A DNA stretch of 20,353 nucleotides from an uncultured Loktanella sp. (GTDB lineage: Bacteria; Pseudomonadota; Alphaproteobacteria; Rhodobacterales; Rhodobacteraceae), in NCBI GenBank assembly GCA_913061335.1, contig CAJXTP010000026.1, positions 1 through 20,353 of the forward strand. The letters run 5' to 3'. The notes under the pieces are model-generated. The model saw only the letters and a list, made by a program, of their open reading frames with translations. It was not told where the DNA came from and searched no databases. The position numbers and the translations under genes are program-made. Shown here one piece after another: positions 1-8,210 of this stretch. Each line of letters starts with the position of its first letter. Within the stretch, counting starts at the first letter, position 1.

Positions 1-1
1 A

Positions 2-703
2 CTTAAAGCAGATGGCCACTCTACAGCTGTAGGCGATGAAGGTGGCTTTGCGCCCAACATCAACTCCACCCGTGACGCGCTTGATTTTATTATGAAATCT
101 ATCGAAAAAGCTGGCTACAAACCGGGCGAAGACGTGTACCTCGCGCTTGATTGTGCCGCGTCTGAATACTACCACGATGGTAAGTACGAAATGAAGGGCG
201 AAGGCGTTTCATTGTCGTCCGCTGAGAATGCGGATTACCTTGCAAAGCTTGCCGAGGACTATCCGATCATCAGCATCGAGGACGGTATGGACGAAGACGA
301 TTGGGACGGCTGGAAGATGCTGACCGACAAAATCGGCGACAAAATCCAATTGGTCGGCGATGATTTGTTTGTCACGAACCCAGCACGGCTTGCCGACGGT
401 ATCGCCAAAGGTTCTGCCAATTCCATGTTGGTCAAAGTGAACCAAATCGGCACGTTGACCGAAACCCTGCAGGCCGTCGATATGGCCCATCGCGCGCGGT
501 TCACAAACGTTATGTCGCACCGGTCCGGCGAAACTGAGGATGCGACAATCGCCGACTTGGCTGTTGCCACCAATTGCGGTCAGATCAAAACTGGGTCCTT
601 GTCCCGCTCTGACCGATTGGCCAAATATAACCAGTTGATCCGCATTGAAGAGACGTTAGGCGAAACGGCAATCTATGCAGGTCGTTCCATCTTAAAATCC
701 TAA
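2..703 (+). CDS. eno: Enolase, C-terminal 233 residues (5' end outside window)
   Basis: Enolase interconverts 2-phosphoglycerate and phosphoenolpyruvate in glycolysis and gluconeogenesis, in the cytoplasm. The frame is open from base 2 and begins shortly before the VGDEGGFAPN motif. It then carries the conserved active-site blocks in order: LALDCAAS (Mg-binding Asp), SIEDGMDEDDW (Mg-binding Glu), LVGDDLFVTN (Mg-binding Asp), LVKVNQIGTLTETL (catalytic Lys), SHRSGETEDATIADLAV (His) and GQIKTGSLSRSDR (Lys). Compared with the usual length of about 430 residues, roughly the first 190 are missing because the window starts inside the gene. It ends with TAA and is followed 9 nt later by a stem-loop shared with the convergent oxidoreductase gene. 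Identification is secure; the first in-frame ATG at 92 is internal and is not the real start. Confidence 0.98.
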   Translation, partial: LKADGHSTAVGDEGGFAPNINSTRDALDFIMKSIEKAGYKPGEDVYLALDCAASEYYHDGKYEMKGEGVSLSSAENADYLAKLAEDYPIISIEDGMDEDDWDGWKMLTDKIGDKIQLVGDDLFVTNPARLADGIAKGSANSMLVKVNQIGTLTETLQAVDMAHRARFTNVMSHRSGETEDATIADLAVATNCGQIKTGSLSRSDRLAKYNQLIRIEETLGETAIYAGRSILKS

Positions 704-712
704 TCTAACAAC

Positions 713-739
713 ATAGGGCTGCCATCAAGGCGGCCCTAT
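713..739. terminator. Bidirectional stem-loop between convergent eno and DAO oxidoreductase genes
   Basis: An 11-bp stem (713-723 with 729-739) closes a five-base loop and contains one G-U wobble. It sits just after the eno stop codon and covers the stop codon of the convergent flavoprotein gene (736-738). There is no long T-run on either side, so it is either a weak intrinsic terminator or a 3'-end stabilising hairpin serving both genes. Confidence 0.6.
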
Positions 740-1815
740 ACCCCAAAGCGTTTCGGTCTGTAAGCCGCTAATAAATCAGCGCTTTTTGCGCTGACCCCGT
801 CCAACACCTCGGTCATTATCAACTCTCCCATGATCGCCGCCAGCGTGATCCCTGAATGCATTGTCGCCACATACAGCCCCGCAGGCCCAATAGCGCCGAC
901 CGCAGGCAGGCCATCTTGTGGCATCGGACGATCCGCTAACATCACCTGATCCCATTCCAAATCGGCGTCCGGTAGCATCGCCCGTAACCTGATGATCGCT
1001 GCGTCAGCCAAGACATCGGGTGGTCTCATAATTTCGGACGACGTATCCGCCTGATGCCCCGCTGAAACAGGTGCAAGAATCGCCCCATTGGGCAGTTGAC
1101 GAAACTCTTGCGTGGGGCTTGCAATGATATGCCGGATAGTCTGCGCAATAGGCCGGGTCCGCATCATCAACCCCGGCCGCTTTAGCATCGGTAGCGAAAG
1201 TCCAATGCCTGCAAGCAATACCTGCGTGCCAACTCCCGTTGCAACGATCACCTGATCTGCAGGTATTGCACCAACGGATGTCGTGATCCCTGTGACGCGG
1301 TCGCCCGTTTGGGTAACGCCTTGCACGAAAACCCCGCTTAGCATACGTGCCCCTGCCGCCGATGCGGCCGCCAATAGCGACGTCACAAGTGCGGTTGAAT
1401 CAACTGCGATTTCTGACGGGAAAAACATCGCCCGTTCTGGTGGTTGCATGATCGCAGATTCCAATGCGGTGATCGCCTGACCGTCAATAACGCGCACATC
1501 CGCACCAAGCCGGTTGAGCCTGTGCAGTTGGCGATCAAACGCAGGCCCCTCGTCTTCCCAGACGATACTGCCGTGGCTGGTAACAGGCACATCAAGGGTG
1601 TTTCCCAGACGCCCAAAGGCAGTTATCCCCTCTGTGCGCAGCCGAAAATATGCGTCATCGGTGAAAAAACTCGCGTTGATCCAGCTAAAAGATGCATCCG
1701 TCGCGCGGGCATGACCTGCATCTACAACAGTCACATTTGCGCCTTGTTGGGTCAGGCGGTAAGCTGCCATCGCACCGATGATACCGCCGCCGACAATGAT
1801 AATTTTTTGAGGCAC
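736..1815 (-). CDS. FAD-dependent oxidoreductase, DAO family (D-amino-acid dehydrogenase / glycine oxidase-like)
   Basis: 359 residues. The N-terminus has a Rossmann FAD-binding fold with the dinucleotide motif VGGGIIGAMAAYRL (about residues 8-21) and the acidic end of strand 2 (VVDAG, about 31-35). This is followed by the ASFSWINASF segment typical of DadA-like proteins. The C-terminus carries RPMPQDGLPAVGAIG and GLYVATMHSGITLA (about 295-330), the region that closes over the flavin in DAO enzymes. Family members oxidise amines or D-amino acids to imino acids; the substrate here cannot be read. The start is a GTG at 1815 preceded by an AAGGAG ribosome-binding site (1822-1827, 6 nt away). It is convergent with eno and divergent from the cupin gene. 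No signal peptide is seen, so it is probably cytoplasmic or membrane-peripheral. Confidence 0.85.
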   Translation of the reverse strand: MPQKIIIVGGGIIGAMAAYRLTQQGANVTVVDAGHARATDASFSWINASFFTDDAYFRLRTEGITAFGRLGNTLDVPVTSHGSIVWEDEGPAFDRQLHRLNRLGADVRVIDGQAITALESAIMQPPERAMFFPSEIAVDSTALVTSLLAAASAAGARMLSGVFVQGVTQTGDRVTGITTSVGAIPADQVIVATGVGTQVLLAGIGLSLPMLKRPGLMMRTRPIAQTIRHIIASPTQEFRQLPNGAILAPVSAGHQADTSSEIMRPPDVLADAAIIRLRAMLPDADLEWDQVMLADRPMPQDGLPAVGAIGPAGLYVATMHSGITLAAIMGELIMTEVLDGVSAKSADLLAAYRPKRFGV

Positions 1816-1861
1816 GGCTCGCTCCTTGCGGTCAGTAACGCGGCTAGATTATACCGCCGCC

Positions 1862-2281
1862 ATGACAGCACAAGACATCATCGCACAGCTTCACCTATCG
1901 CCCCATCCAGAGGGTGGGTTTTACCGTCAAACTTGGGTGGCAGAGAACGAAGGCCGCCCAACAGGGACATGCATCTATTTCCTGTTGAAAGACGGCGAGG
2001 CAAGCCAATGGCACCACGTCGATTCCGTTGAAATCTGGCACTATTATGCGGGTGCGCCGCTAATATTATCGATGGCCGCAGCAGATGCGGGCCCTGCAAC
2101 GGACCATTTGCTGGGCCCCGATTTTGCAACGGGTGCGCTGCCGCAATTAATCGTCCCTATGGGTCACTGGCAAGCGGCCCGCACCACAGGTGATTGGACC
2201 CTTGTGGGATGTACTGTTTCGCCGGGATTTGATTTTGCTGGGTTCACTTTGGCCCCCGCAGGTTTTGACATCCCGCGCTAG
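1862..2281 (+). CDS. Cupin_5 / DUF985 family protein
   Basis: 139 residues from the ATG at 1862; a TTG at 1826 in the same frame would add 12 residues that do not look like family sequence and overlap the divergent gene's ribosome-binding site. Features of the DUF985 cupin barrel are visible: LSPHPEGGFYRQTW (about 12-25), TCIYFLL followed by WHHVDSVEIWHYYAGAPL (about 50-67, the conserved His and Glu positions of the barrel pocket), GHWQAA, and WTLVGCTVSPGFDFAGFTL near the C-terminus. The family is related to the yeast YML079w fold and its biochemical role is generally unassigned, with sugar or small-ligand binding or isomerase activity suggested. No good ribosome-binding site precedes the ATG, so a leaderless or weakly translated message is possible. 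It ends in a four-base overlap with the convergent iclR-type gene. Confidence 0.85.
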   Translation: MTAQDIIAQLHLSPHPEGGFYRQTWVAENEGRPTGTCIYFLLKDGEASQWHHVDSVEIWHYYAGAPLILSMAAADAGPATDHLLGPDFATGALPQLIVPMGHWQAARTTGDWTLVGCTVSPGFDFAGFTLAPAGFDIPR

Positions 2282-3072
2282 GTATCTTCGTCATCGCCAA
2301 GAAGCGCCATAAGACGCTGGGCCGATTCCGCGATCAATGGAACATGGGCGGTCAGTTCGGTAAGGCTGATCCGCTGGGTTGGCGCATGGATCGACAATGT
2401 CGCCAACAACCGGTCATGCGTATCGCGGATCGGCAGGGCGACAGCAACCATGCCTTCCATGAATTCTTCGTTGTCGGTGGCATAGCCTCGTTCTGCAATC
2501 TTCGTCAGCTCTTGGGTCAAAAGCACCGGATCAGTAATCGTATCAGGTGTTAGCTGGCGCAGCTTTGTCGCCGCCAGATAGGTCCGCAAATGCGCGGGCC
2601 GGAAAGATGAGAGATACATCTTACCAGACGCCGTACAATGAAACGGGACTTTGGTCCCAATAGGCAGCTGAATGCGTAACGGCCATTTGGTTTCCACCCG
2701 ATCAAGATAGATCATCGATTCGCGGTCAGGGGTCGCTATATTGCAAGTTTCGCCGATCTCTTCGGCAAGCGCATTCAAAACAGCGAGCCTTGCGGTGCGT
2801 ATGCGCAGCGACGACAATACATCCATCGATAAACGCCGCAGTCGCGCGCCCGGGCTATATGATCGCCCGTCGATGTCGCGTTGCACAAACCCTTCGGCTT
2901 CAAGCGTATGAAACAGCCGGTGCACAGTCGGCTTGGGCAGCTTCAGAATAGCGTTTACTTCTGTGGGTGTGGTGGGGACCCCTGCCCGACACAGCTCTTC
3001 TAGCACCATCAACAGGCGCAAATTTGTAGGGATCTTACCTAGGTCATCTGAAGAGTGATTATCGTCGGGCAT
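2278..3072 (-). CDS. IclR-family transcriptional regulator
   Basis: 264 residues with standard IclR architecture. An N-terminal winged helix-turn-helix (about 15-75) contains TPTEVNAILKLPKPTVHRLFHTLEAEGFV-type sequence with the recognition helix around PKPTVHRLF. The C-terminal effector-binding domain (about 85-255) includes VPFHCTASGKMYLS, the RGYATDNEEFMEGMVAVALPI signature and a final RISLTEL-type helix. It lies 15 nt downstream of the TRAP large-subunit gene on the same strand, with no strong ribosome-binding site in between, so it is probably co-transcribed and translationally coupled. IclR regulators usually bind a pathway metabolite and control adjacent catabolic genes. The likely target is the palindrome at 6496-6520 between dctP and the GMC oxidoreductase gene. 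Its stop codon overlaps that of the convergent cupin gene. Confidence 0.95.
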   Translation of the reverse strand: MPDDNHSSDDLGKIPTNLRLLMVLEELCRAGVPTTPTEVNAILKLPKPTVHRLFHTLEAEGFVQRDIDGRSYSPGARLRRLSMDVLSSLRIRTARLAVLNALAEEIGETCNIATPDRESMIYLDRVETKWPLRIQLPIGTKVPFHCTASGKMYLSSFRPAHLRTYLAATKLRQLTPDTITDPVLLTQELTKIAERGYATDNEEFMEGMVAVALPIRDTHDRLLATLSIHAPTQRISLTELTAHVPLIAESAQRLMALLGDDEDT

Positions 3073-3087
3073 GGGTTTATCTACTTT

Positions 3088-4446
3088 TTATCGGCCTGGA
3101 AGCAGCCATAGGGCCAATTCTGGGGTAAGCGCAACCAAGAACCAAACCGCGATCAGTGACACAAGGTACATCGTTGAATAGCGCAGCAGCCTGAAATATG
3201 GCACACCCGTCACGCCCGATGCCACATAAAGGTTCAGCCCGTAGGGCGGGGTGATGAAGCCAATCGACGCACCCACCAAGAAGACTACCGAGAAGTGGAT
3301 CGGATCCACACCCACGGAAGCCGCAATTGGTGCAAGGATCGGTGCCAGAATGATTGTAACGGGCAGCGATTCAAGGATCATGCCCGCGACAAACACAATC
3401 GCCATAGACGTGAACAGAACTGCATAATAGCCGCCCATTCCTGTCACGAAATCACCGATAAACTCTTTTGCGCCAAGCGAAGACATCACTTGCTGCATTG
3501 CAACAGAAACGGCGATAAGTGGCACCAAAATACCAGTAATTTGTGCAGAACGCGATACGACTGATGGCAGTTGTGCGATGGTGAACCCTTCAACAACGAT
3601 CATCGATGCAACACTCTTCTCAGAAATTGGCGTATCAATAGAGCTGCCCATGATCTTGTTCAGCGGATAGCTGACAAGGCCGACAAGCACACAGAAACCA
3701 ACAGTCACACCAGCGGCTTCGGTCGGTGAAAACTTACCAGTGTAGATCCCCCACAACACCAAACCAATGGCAAAGAAACCAAGCCAAGCGCCGATTGCCG
3801 TTTTGATAACACGGCTTGCTGACAAGCTGATCAAATGGCCCCAGCCATTGATTGTGCAGACGATAAACGCTGTGAACATCATCGCAAAAACCATCAACGC
3901 ACCGGGAATAATACCCGCAACAAACAGGTCAGAAATCGGTAAGTTCAGCAAAAATCCGTAAACGATAAAGATGATCGACGGTGGAATTATAATACCAACA
4001 GTACCGCCCGCAGCCGCAGTCGCTGCAGAGAACCGCTCGTCATAACCGCCCTTCACCATTTCAGGGTGTAGCATCGACCCAATTGTTGCAGTTGTCGCCG
4101 AATTGGACCCCGAGATCGCCGCAAACAATCCACATGCCGCGATCGATGCCATCGCCAAACCACCACGTAACCAACCAAGGCAGGAATATGCAAAATCCGA
4201 TAATCTTCGTGCGATACCTGATTGGTTGATCAGGTCACCCGTTAAGATGAAAAGCGGCATCGCAAGCAACGCAAAGCCCTTGTTAAAGACGTTCAGCAAT
4301 TCATTGCCAGTGTTATCGATCGGTAGGTCGATGACAAAGCTACACGCGATGACCCAATAAAAGATGACCAGCAAAACCGGTGTGCCGAGCATGAAAAAGA
4401 TTGTCACGCAAATTGATATCAGTGTAATCCATGTTGGATCCGACAT
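3088..4446 (-). CDS. TRAP transporter large permease subunit, DctM type
   Basis: 452 residues, an inner-membrane protein with about a dozen hydrophobic segments. It is the ion-coupled translocation subunit of a tripartite ATP-independent periplasmic transporter. Typical DctM sequence includes FALLAMPLFILTGDLI, the conserved NSATTATIGSMLHPEM segment followed by GGTVGIIIPPSI (about 135-180), and a second symmetry-related SIGFITPPYGLNLY near residue 400. The start is the ATG at 4444-4446, which shares one base with the dctQ stop codon (TAATG) and follows a G-rich Shine-Dalgarno. A longer frame reaching back to 4584 is only an overlap with dctQ. It is somewhat longer than the usual 425-430 residues because of a central insertion around residues 235-255. 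It belongs to the dctP-dctQ-dctM-iclR operon. Confidence 0.95.
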   Translation of the reverse strand: MSDPTWITLISICVTIFFMLGTPVLLVIFYWVIACSFVIDLPIDNTGNELLNVFNKGFALLAMPLFILTGDLINQSGIARRLSDFAYSCLGWLRGGLAMASIAACGLFAAISGSNSATTATIGSMLHPEMVKGGYDERFSAATAAAGGTVGIIIPPSIIFIVYGFLLNLPISDLFVAGIIPGALMVFAMMFTAFIVCTINGWGHLISLSASRVIKTAIGAWLGFFAIGLVLWGIYTGKFSPTEAAGVTVGFCVLVGLVSYPLNKIMGSSIDTPISEKSVASMIVVEGFTIAQLPSVVSRSAQITGILVPLIAVSVAMQQVMSSLGAKEFIGDFVTGMGGYYAVLFTSMAIVFVAGMILESLPVTIILAPILAPIAASVGVDPIHFSVVFLVGASIGFITPPYGLNLYVASGVTGVPYFRLLRYSTMYLVSLIAVWFLVALTPELALWLLPGR

Positions 4447-5114
4447 TACATATCCCCCCCGATAACGGCTGTTTTGATGATCGGATGACCCGATTTGAAG
4501 TTTTTCCAGTCCTCCAGCCAATTGCCGATGACACGGCCTGACATCAGTGTGAAGGCGATAGGAACAGTGATGTAGAACCACCACTTCATCGTGTTGTCGA
4601 CGCCATCAACCAATTGAAAGTTATCAGCGGAATATGCAGTGAACTTCAGCGAAGTTGTAATTGCGATCCAGCAAAACCCAAACCAAAGTACAGTATCCAT
4701 AGTCAGTGCCGCCATTTGACGCGGCGGATTCATTTTGGCGCGAAATTCGCTAAAGCTAAGGTGCGTGCGAAGGCGGACGTTATAAGAACATCCGAACCAT
4801 GCCATGATCATGAACAGATACGGAGGGATTGTTGTTGATCCCGACCATTGGCTGGAAAATACAAAACGGTCAATGACACCCCAGAAAATGATGGCAGCGA
4901 TGATAAGATATGTCGTTACCGCGATGCCACGCTCCAAGTGCTTGTCCATAAAGGGCACGGCTTTGAAAAACTGACTTGCAGCAATGCCGCCAATTAGGGT
5001 GAATGCAAAACAAAACAGCCACATCCCATCAGTGTAGAATGCGTCTCGCATCTCCCAAGCATTGCCTGAAAAAAGTGCTGGAATGACAGCTCCCGCTTCT
5101 GACCAAATTGACAT
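4446..5114 (-). CDS. TRAP transporter small permease subunit, DctQ type
   Basis: 222 residues with four predicted membrane segments (about 28-50, 63-85, 143-165 and 184-206). This matches the four-helix DctQ subunit that pairs with DctM in the inner membrane. The central segment IMAWFGCSYNVRLRTHLSF resembles the DctQ motif in which the chain turns after the second helix pair (usually WlG....R..aHi.v). The start ATG at 5114 follows a GGGGGAG ribosome-binding site 7 nt upstream. It lies between dctP, separated by 123 nt holding a strong stem-loop, and dctM, with which it overlaps by one base. DctQ sequences diverge strongly, so the assignment depends partly on context. Confidence 0.9.
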   Translation of the reverse strand: MSIWSEAGAVIPALFSGNAWEMRDAFYTDGMWLFCFAFTLIGGIAASQFFKAVPFMDKHLERGIAVTTYLIIAAIIFWGVIDRFVFSSQWSGSTTIPPYLFMIMAWFGCSYNVRLRTHLSFSEFRAKMNPPRQMAALTMDTVLWFGFCWIAITTSLKFTAYSADNFQLVDGVDNTMKWWFYITVPIAFTLMSGRVIGNWLEDWKNFKSGHPIIKTAVIGGDM

Positions 5115-5170
5115 TTAGGCTCCCCCGAAAATGAAATATGTACCACCACAATGCAGTGGGTTTTTTAGGT

Positions 5171-5207
5171 GAAAAGGGCCGACCCAAAATCGTTTTCAGG
5201 CCGGCCC
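5171..5207 (-). terminator. Intra-operon stem-loop with T-tract between dctP and dctQ
   Basis: On the minus strand a 9-bp GC-rich stem (GGGCCGGCC pairing with GGTCGGCCC through one G-U) encloses an A/T-rich loop that can pair further. It is followed directly by TTTT. The wobble pairs only in the minus-strand RNA, so the element is oriented for the transcript coming from dctP. It sits 31 nt after the dctP stop codon and upstream of dctQ. It most likely acts as a partial terminator or 3'-end stabiliser that makes the binding protein more abundant than the permease subunits. Confidence 0.8.
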
Positions 5208-5237
5208 AATCTTTTTATCTGTTAGAAAGGGGCTAGC

Positions 5238-6470
5238 TTAGCCCTTCCACCAACGACGTGGTTCAACATTTTCAGGAAGCGTGTTCCGGTCAATTGTGCG
5301 AACTTCGTCATAGATTTCCTGATACGTGTCGTGACCACCGGACCAGCCGTTAAGCCGCTCGCGCCATTCTTCCCACAGCGCAGGCTGGAATTCTGGTGAA
5401 CACATTTCTTCGGCTTTGCGAATTTCTGCATCGGACAAGAACGCGTTGCGAACGTTGTTTTTTGCAAAAATCGTGTTTGGAAGCTGCGGATCAGACTGAC
5501 CAACTGTATTGATCAATGCGACTTCGTTCGCTGCCTGCACGTGTGTTTGTGCCCAATAGGAAGATTCCATCACAGCATCCTGCAAATAACCTTCGAGGTT
5601 ATCGAACACGGATGCATTCATGGAGGTCGCTTCTGTACCACAGAAGAAGTTTAGGTGAACCGACTGGGAAACAACTGGCGCCATGTTTGCATATGCAACA
5701 GCAGATGCCCATGTTTCTGCACCATCGATCAAGCCCTGTTTTAGACCATCAAGCGTTTCTTCCCATGCAACCGGAACCGGGTTCAAGTTCAGAGCTTTCA
5801 TCGCGATGCGACCTAGCTGTGTCCCTGTCACGCGGTTCTTAGTGCCGGCAAGGTCATCAATCGACGTTACTGTCGGCTTATCTTCAAAGTTCATGCCCAT
5901 CTGCAGACCACGAAGTTCAGCGTGGCTAAAGAGGAACTTCAAACCATGGCGTTTTTCGTATGGATCACGCAACAGCTTTTGCGACGCTGGTGAATACAAG
6001 AAATGATACTGATCGGCACGGTTACGGAACATGTATGCGTAATCAAGCACGTTCAGGTAAGGTGCGCCACCAGCAGAGTTCTGTGTCGACGCCGAATATA
6101 TGTCGACGATGCCCTGCTGTGTCTTCTCAACGCAGGATGTCTGTCCACAGATTTGGTTATCGCCGATAAATTCGATGCGAATTTCGCCGTCTGTGCGCGA
6201 TTCGAGGTCACGTGCAAATTCCAACGCGCCAGCGCGTTCGATCAACAAGTTGCGCGCGTTAAAACCAGCAGCACCAAACTTTAGATTATACTTAGCAGGC
6301 TTGCTAAAACGACGATCGTATGTCGATTCCGCTGCGCTTGCGAGGTTTGCGAGACTCATTGCCCCACCAAACGTCCCAGCTGCCAGCAGCGTAGAGCTCA
6401 TTCCGTAACGGCCCGCGACCTTAAATAGGTCCCGCCGCGAGATATTGCTCAGGTTCTTTGAAGTACTCAT
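5238..6470 (-). CDS. TRAP transporter substrate-binding protein, DctP type, Tat-exported
   Basis: 410 residues from the ATG at 6470, chosen because GGAGGAG lies 7 nt upstream; a frame running back to 6554 crosses the divergent promoter region. The N-terminus has a twin-arginine motif SRRDLFK (11-17), a hydrophobic stretch and an Ala-rich cleavage site near residue 46 (LASA/AE), so the protein should be exported folded. The mature part has DctP features: the TKNRVTGTQLGRIAMKALN region with the conserved ligand-binding Arg, then PVAWEETLDGLKQGLIDGAE (about 215-250) and an aromatic-rich C-terminus ending WWKG. It captures a periplasmic substrate, commonly a carboxylate, and delivers it to DctQM. 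It is the first gene of the minus-strand operon and divergent from the GMC oxidoreductase gene. The substrate is unknown. Confidence 0.94.
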   Translation of the reverse strand: MSTSKNLSNISRRDLFKVAGRYGMSSTLLAAGTFGGAMSLANLASAAESTYDRRFSKPAKYNLKFGAAGFNARNLLIERAGALEFARDLESRTDGEIRIEFIGDNQICGQTSCVEKTQQGIVDIYSASTQNSAGGAPYLNVLDYAYMFRNRADQYHFLYSPASQKLLRDPYEKRHGLKFLFSHAELRGLQMGMNFEDKPTVTSIDDLAGTKNRVTGTQLGRIAMKALNLNPVPVAWEETLDGLKQGLIDGAETWASAVAYANMAPVVSQSVHLNFFCGTEATSMNASVFDNLEGYLQDAVMESSYWAQTHVQAANEVALINTVGQSDPQLPNTIFAKNNVRNAFLSDAEIRKAEEMCSPEFQPALWEEWRERLNGWSGGHDTYQEIYDEVRTIDRNTLPENVEPRRWWKG

Positions 6471-6495
6471 GCTTTTCTCCTCCCATGAAGATTCA

Positions 6496-6520
6496 TTATT
6501 GAGACTTATAGTTTCAATAA
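6496..6520. promoter_or_regulatory. 25-bp palindrome, candidate IclR operator
   Basis: Arms TTATTGAGAC (6496-6505) and GTTTCAATAA (6511-6520) are inverted repeats matching at 9 of 10 positions around the centre TTATA. The site lies in the divergent gap between dctP (start 6470) and the GMC gene (start 6585). The core TTGAAAC/GTTTCAA resembles operators of some IclR-family proteins such as KdgR (TGAAAC...GTTTCA). In the dctP direction a TATAAG sequence falls in the centre, so binding could block a -10 element. Functional assignment is inferred from position and symmetry. Confidence 0.6.
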
Positions 6521-6584
6521 AAAGACTAGTATGACGAAACGCATCTGTATACATTTTTCTTTAATGAAGCTCTGGGGGCCAAAA

Positions 6585-8177
6585 ATGCAGGCAGATTATA
6601 TCATCGTAGGCGCGGGTTCAGCAGGGTGTGTTCTGGCAAACCGCCTCAGCGCAAACCCGTTGAATAGGGTTATCTTGCTCGAGGCTGGCGGCCGAGACCT
6701 GAACCCCTGGATTCATATTCCCGTGGGCTATTTCAAAACCATCCATAACCCCAAAGTTGACTGGTGCTATAAGACGGAGCCTGATCCAGGGCTTAATGGC
6801 CGCTCTATTGAATGGCCGCGCGGGAAGGTTCTGGGCGGATCATCATCGCTTAATGGGCTTTTGTATGTGCGTGGACAACCACAAGACTATGATCGCTGGG
6901 CCCAAATGGGCAATCGTGGCTGGGCGTGGGACGATGTGCTGCCGCTGTTCAAACGGTCTGAAAAGAATGAACGCGGCGCCGATGAATTTCATGGCGATCA
7001 GGGGCCACTGTCGGTGTCCAACATGCGCATCCAGCGCCCGATCACTGATGCATGGGTCGCAGCCGCTCAAGCCGCCGGATATAAATTCAACCCCGATTAC
7101 AATGGTGCCGACCAAGAAGGCGTAGGTTTCTTTCAGTTAACTTCCAAAAATGGACGGCGCTGTTCGTCGGCTGTGGCTTACCTGAACCCCGTGAAAAACC
7201 GTGAAAACCTGACGATCATCACCAATGCGCAGGTTGAAAAAGTCGTTATCAAAGATAAGCGCGCGACGGGTGTTACCTACAAAGACAGATCAGGAAAGTT
7301 TCAGACCATCGCCGCAAACCGCGAAGTTATCTTGTCCGGCGGCTCGATTAACTCGCCGCAACTTTTGATGCTGTCTGGTATTGGCGAGGCTGATCAGTTG
7401 CGTGAACATGGTATCGAAGTGGTTACCGACTTGCCCGGCGTAGGCAAAAATATGCAAGATCACCTGCAGGCACGCTTGGTTTACAAAACGCATGAGCCCA
7501 CTTTAAACGATGAGGTCGGCAGTATGTTTGGCCAAGCCAAGATCGGTCTCAAATACCTGATGTTCCGTGCGGGCCCAATGACAATGGCTGCCAGCCTTGC
7601 GACAGGGTTTGTCAAAACCCGCGATGATCTTGAAACGCCTGATATCCAATTTCACGTGCAACCTTTGTCGGCTGAAAATCCGGGTAAAGGGGCCGACGCG
7701 TTTTCGGCGTTTACGACATCGGTCTGCCAGCTTCGCCCCGAATCAAAGGGTGAAATTAGGCTGACAAGCAGTGACGGACGCGCCTACCCCAAGATCATTC
7801 CAAATTACCTGTCGACCGAAACTGACTGCCGAACACTGGTTGCCGGTGTGAACATCGCCCGCCGTATCGCACAGCACGCGCCGCTTACATCAAAAATTTG
7901 CGTTGAACACCGTCCGCACCCCGATTTGGACATCAATAGCTATGATGAAACGCTTGACTGGGCGCGCGACAACACCGCGTCAATCTATCACCCGACGGGC
8001 ACCTGTAAGATGGGCCACGACAAAACTGCTGTGGTTGATGATCAACTGCGGGTACACGGTATTGCGGGGCTGCGGGTGGCCGACTGTTCAATAATGCCCG
8101 AAATCGTGTCAGGTAATACCAACGCCCCGGCGATCATGATTGGGGAAAAGGCGTCGGACCTCATACTGAACGGCTAG
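6585..8177 (+). CDS. GMC-family FAD-dependent oxidoreductase (choline/alcohol dehydrogenase-like)
   Basis: 530 residues. The ATG at 6585 is preferred over the upstream frame beginning at 6531 because a GGGGG-containing ribosome-binding site lies just upstream and the FAD motif then starts immediately: DYIIVGAGSAGCVLANRL (about 4-21) with LLEAGG. The GMC signatures are present: PRGKVLGGSSSLNGLLYVRG (about 78-97) and SGGSINSPQLLMLSGIG (about 247-263). The C-terminal active-site pair is H469 in IYHPTGTCKMG plus the Asn residues of SGNTNAPAIMIGEKA (N511/N513). GMC enzymes oxidise primary alcohols, choline, polyethylene glycol or related compounds to aldehydes. Divergence from the TRAP operon suggests the imported compound or a derivative is its substrate. 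No signal peptide is visible, so it is probably cytoplasmic. BetA-like homology does not prove choline as substrate. Confidence 0.95.
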   Translation: MQADYIIVGAGSAGCVLANRLSANPLNRVILLEAGGRDLNPWIHIPVGYFKTIHNPKVDWCYKTEPDPGLNGRSIEWPRGKVLGGSSSLNGLLYVRGQPQDYDRWAQMGNRGWAWDDVLPLFKRSEKNERGADEFHGDQGPLSVSNMRIQRPITDAWVAAAQAAGYKFNPDYNGADQEGVGFFQLTSKNGRRCSSAVAYLNPVKNRENLTIITNAQVEKVVIKDKRATGVTYKDRSGKFQTIAANREVILSGGSINSPQLLMLSGIGEADQLREHGIEVVTDLPGVGKNMQDHLQARLVYKTHEPTLNDEVGSMFGQAKIGLKYLMFRAGPMTMAASLATGFVKTRDDLETPDIQFHVQPLSAENPGKGADAFSAFTTSVCQLRPESKGEIRLTSSDGRAYPKIIPNYLSTETDCRTLVAGVNIARRIAQHAPLTSKICVEHRPHPDLDINSYDETLDWARDNTASIYHPTGTCKMGHDKTAVVDDQLRVHGIAGLRVADCSIMPEIVSGNTNAPAIMIGEKASDLILNG

Positions 8178-8210
8178 TCCCTGCCAAGTCACCGTTTCGA
8201 CGCAGGCCCG

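Noticed and set aside
4447..4584. N-terminal extension of the DctM frame back to 4584
   Set aside because: It lies entirely within dctQ; the ATG at 4446 has a G-rich ribosome-binding site and the usual TAATG coupling, and the extension has no membrane-protein character.
6471..6554. Upstream extension of dctP (start at 6554)
   Set aside because: It would run through the divergent promoter and palindrome and displace the Tat signal from the N-terminus; GGAGGAG before 6470 decides the start.
6531..6584. Upstream extension of the GMC oxidoreductase
   Set aside because: The added 18 residues do not fit the family, whose FAD motif starts a few residues from the N-terminus; a G-rich site precedes 6585.
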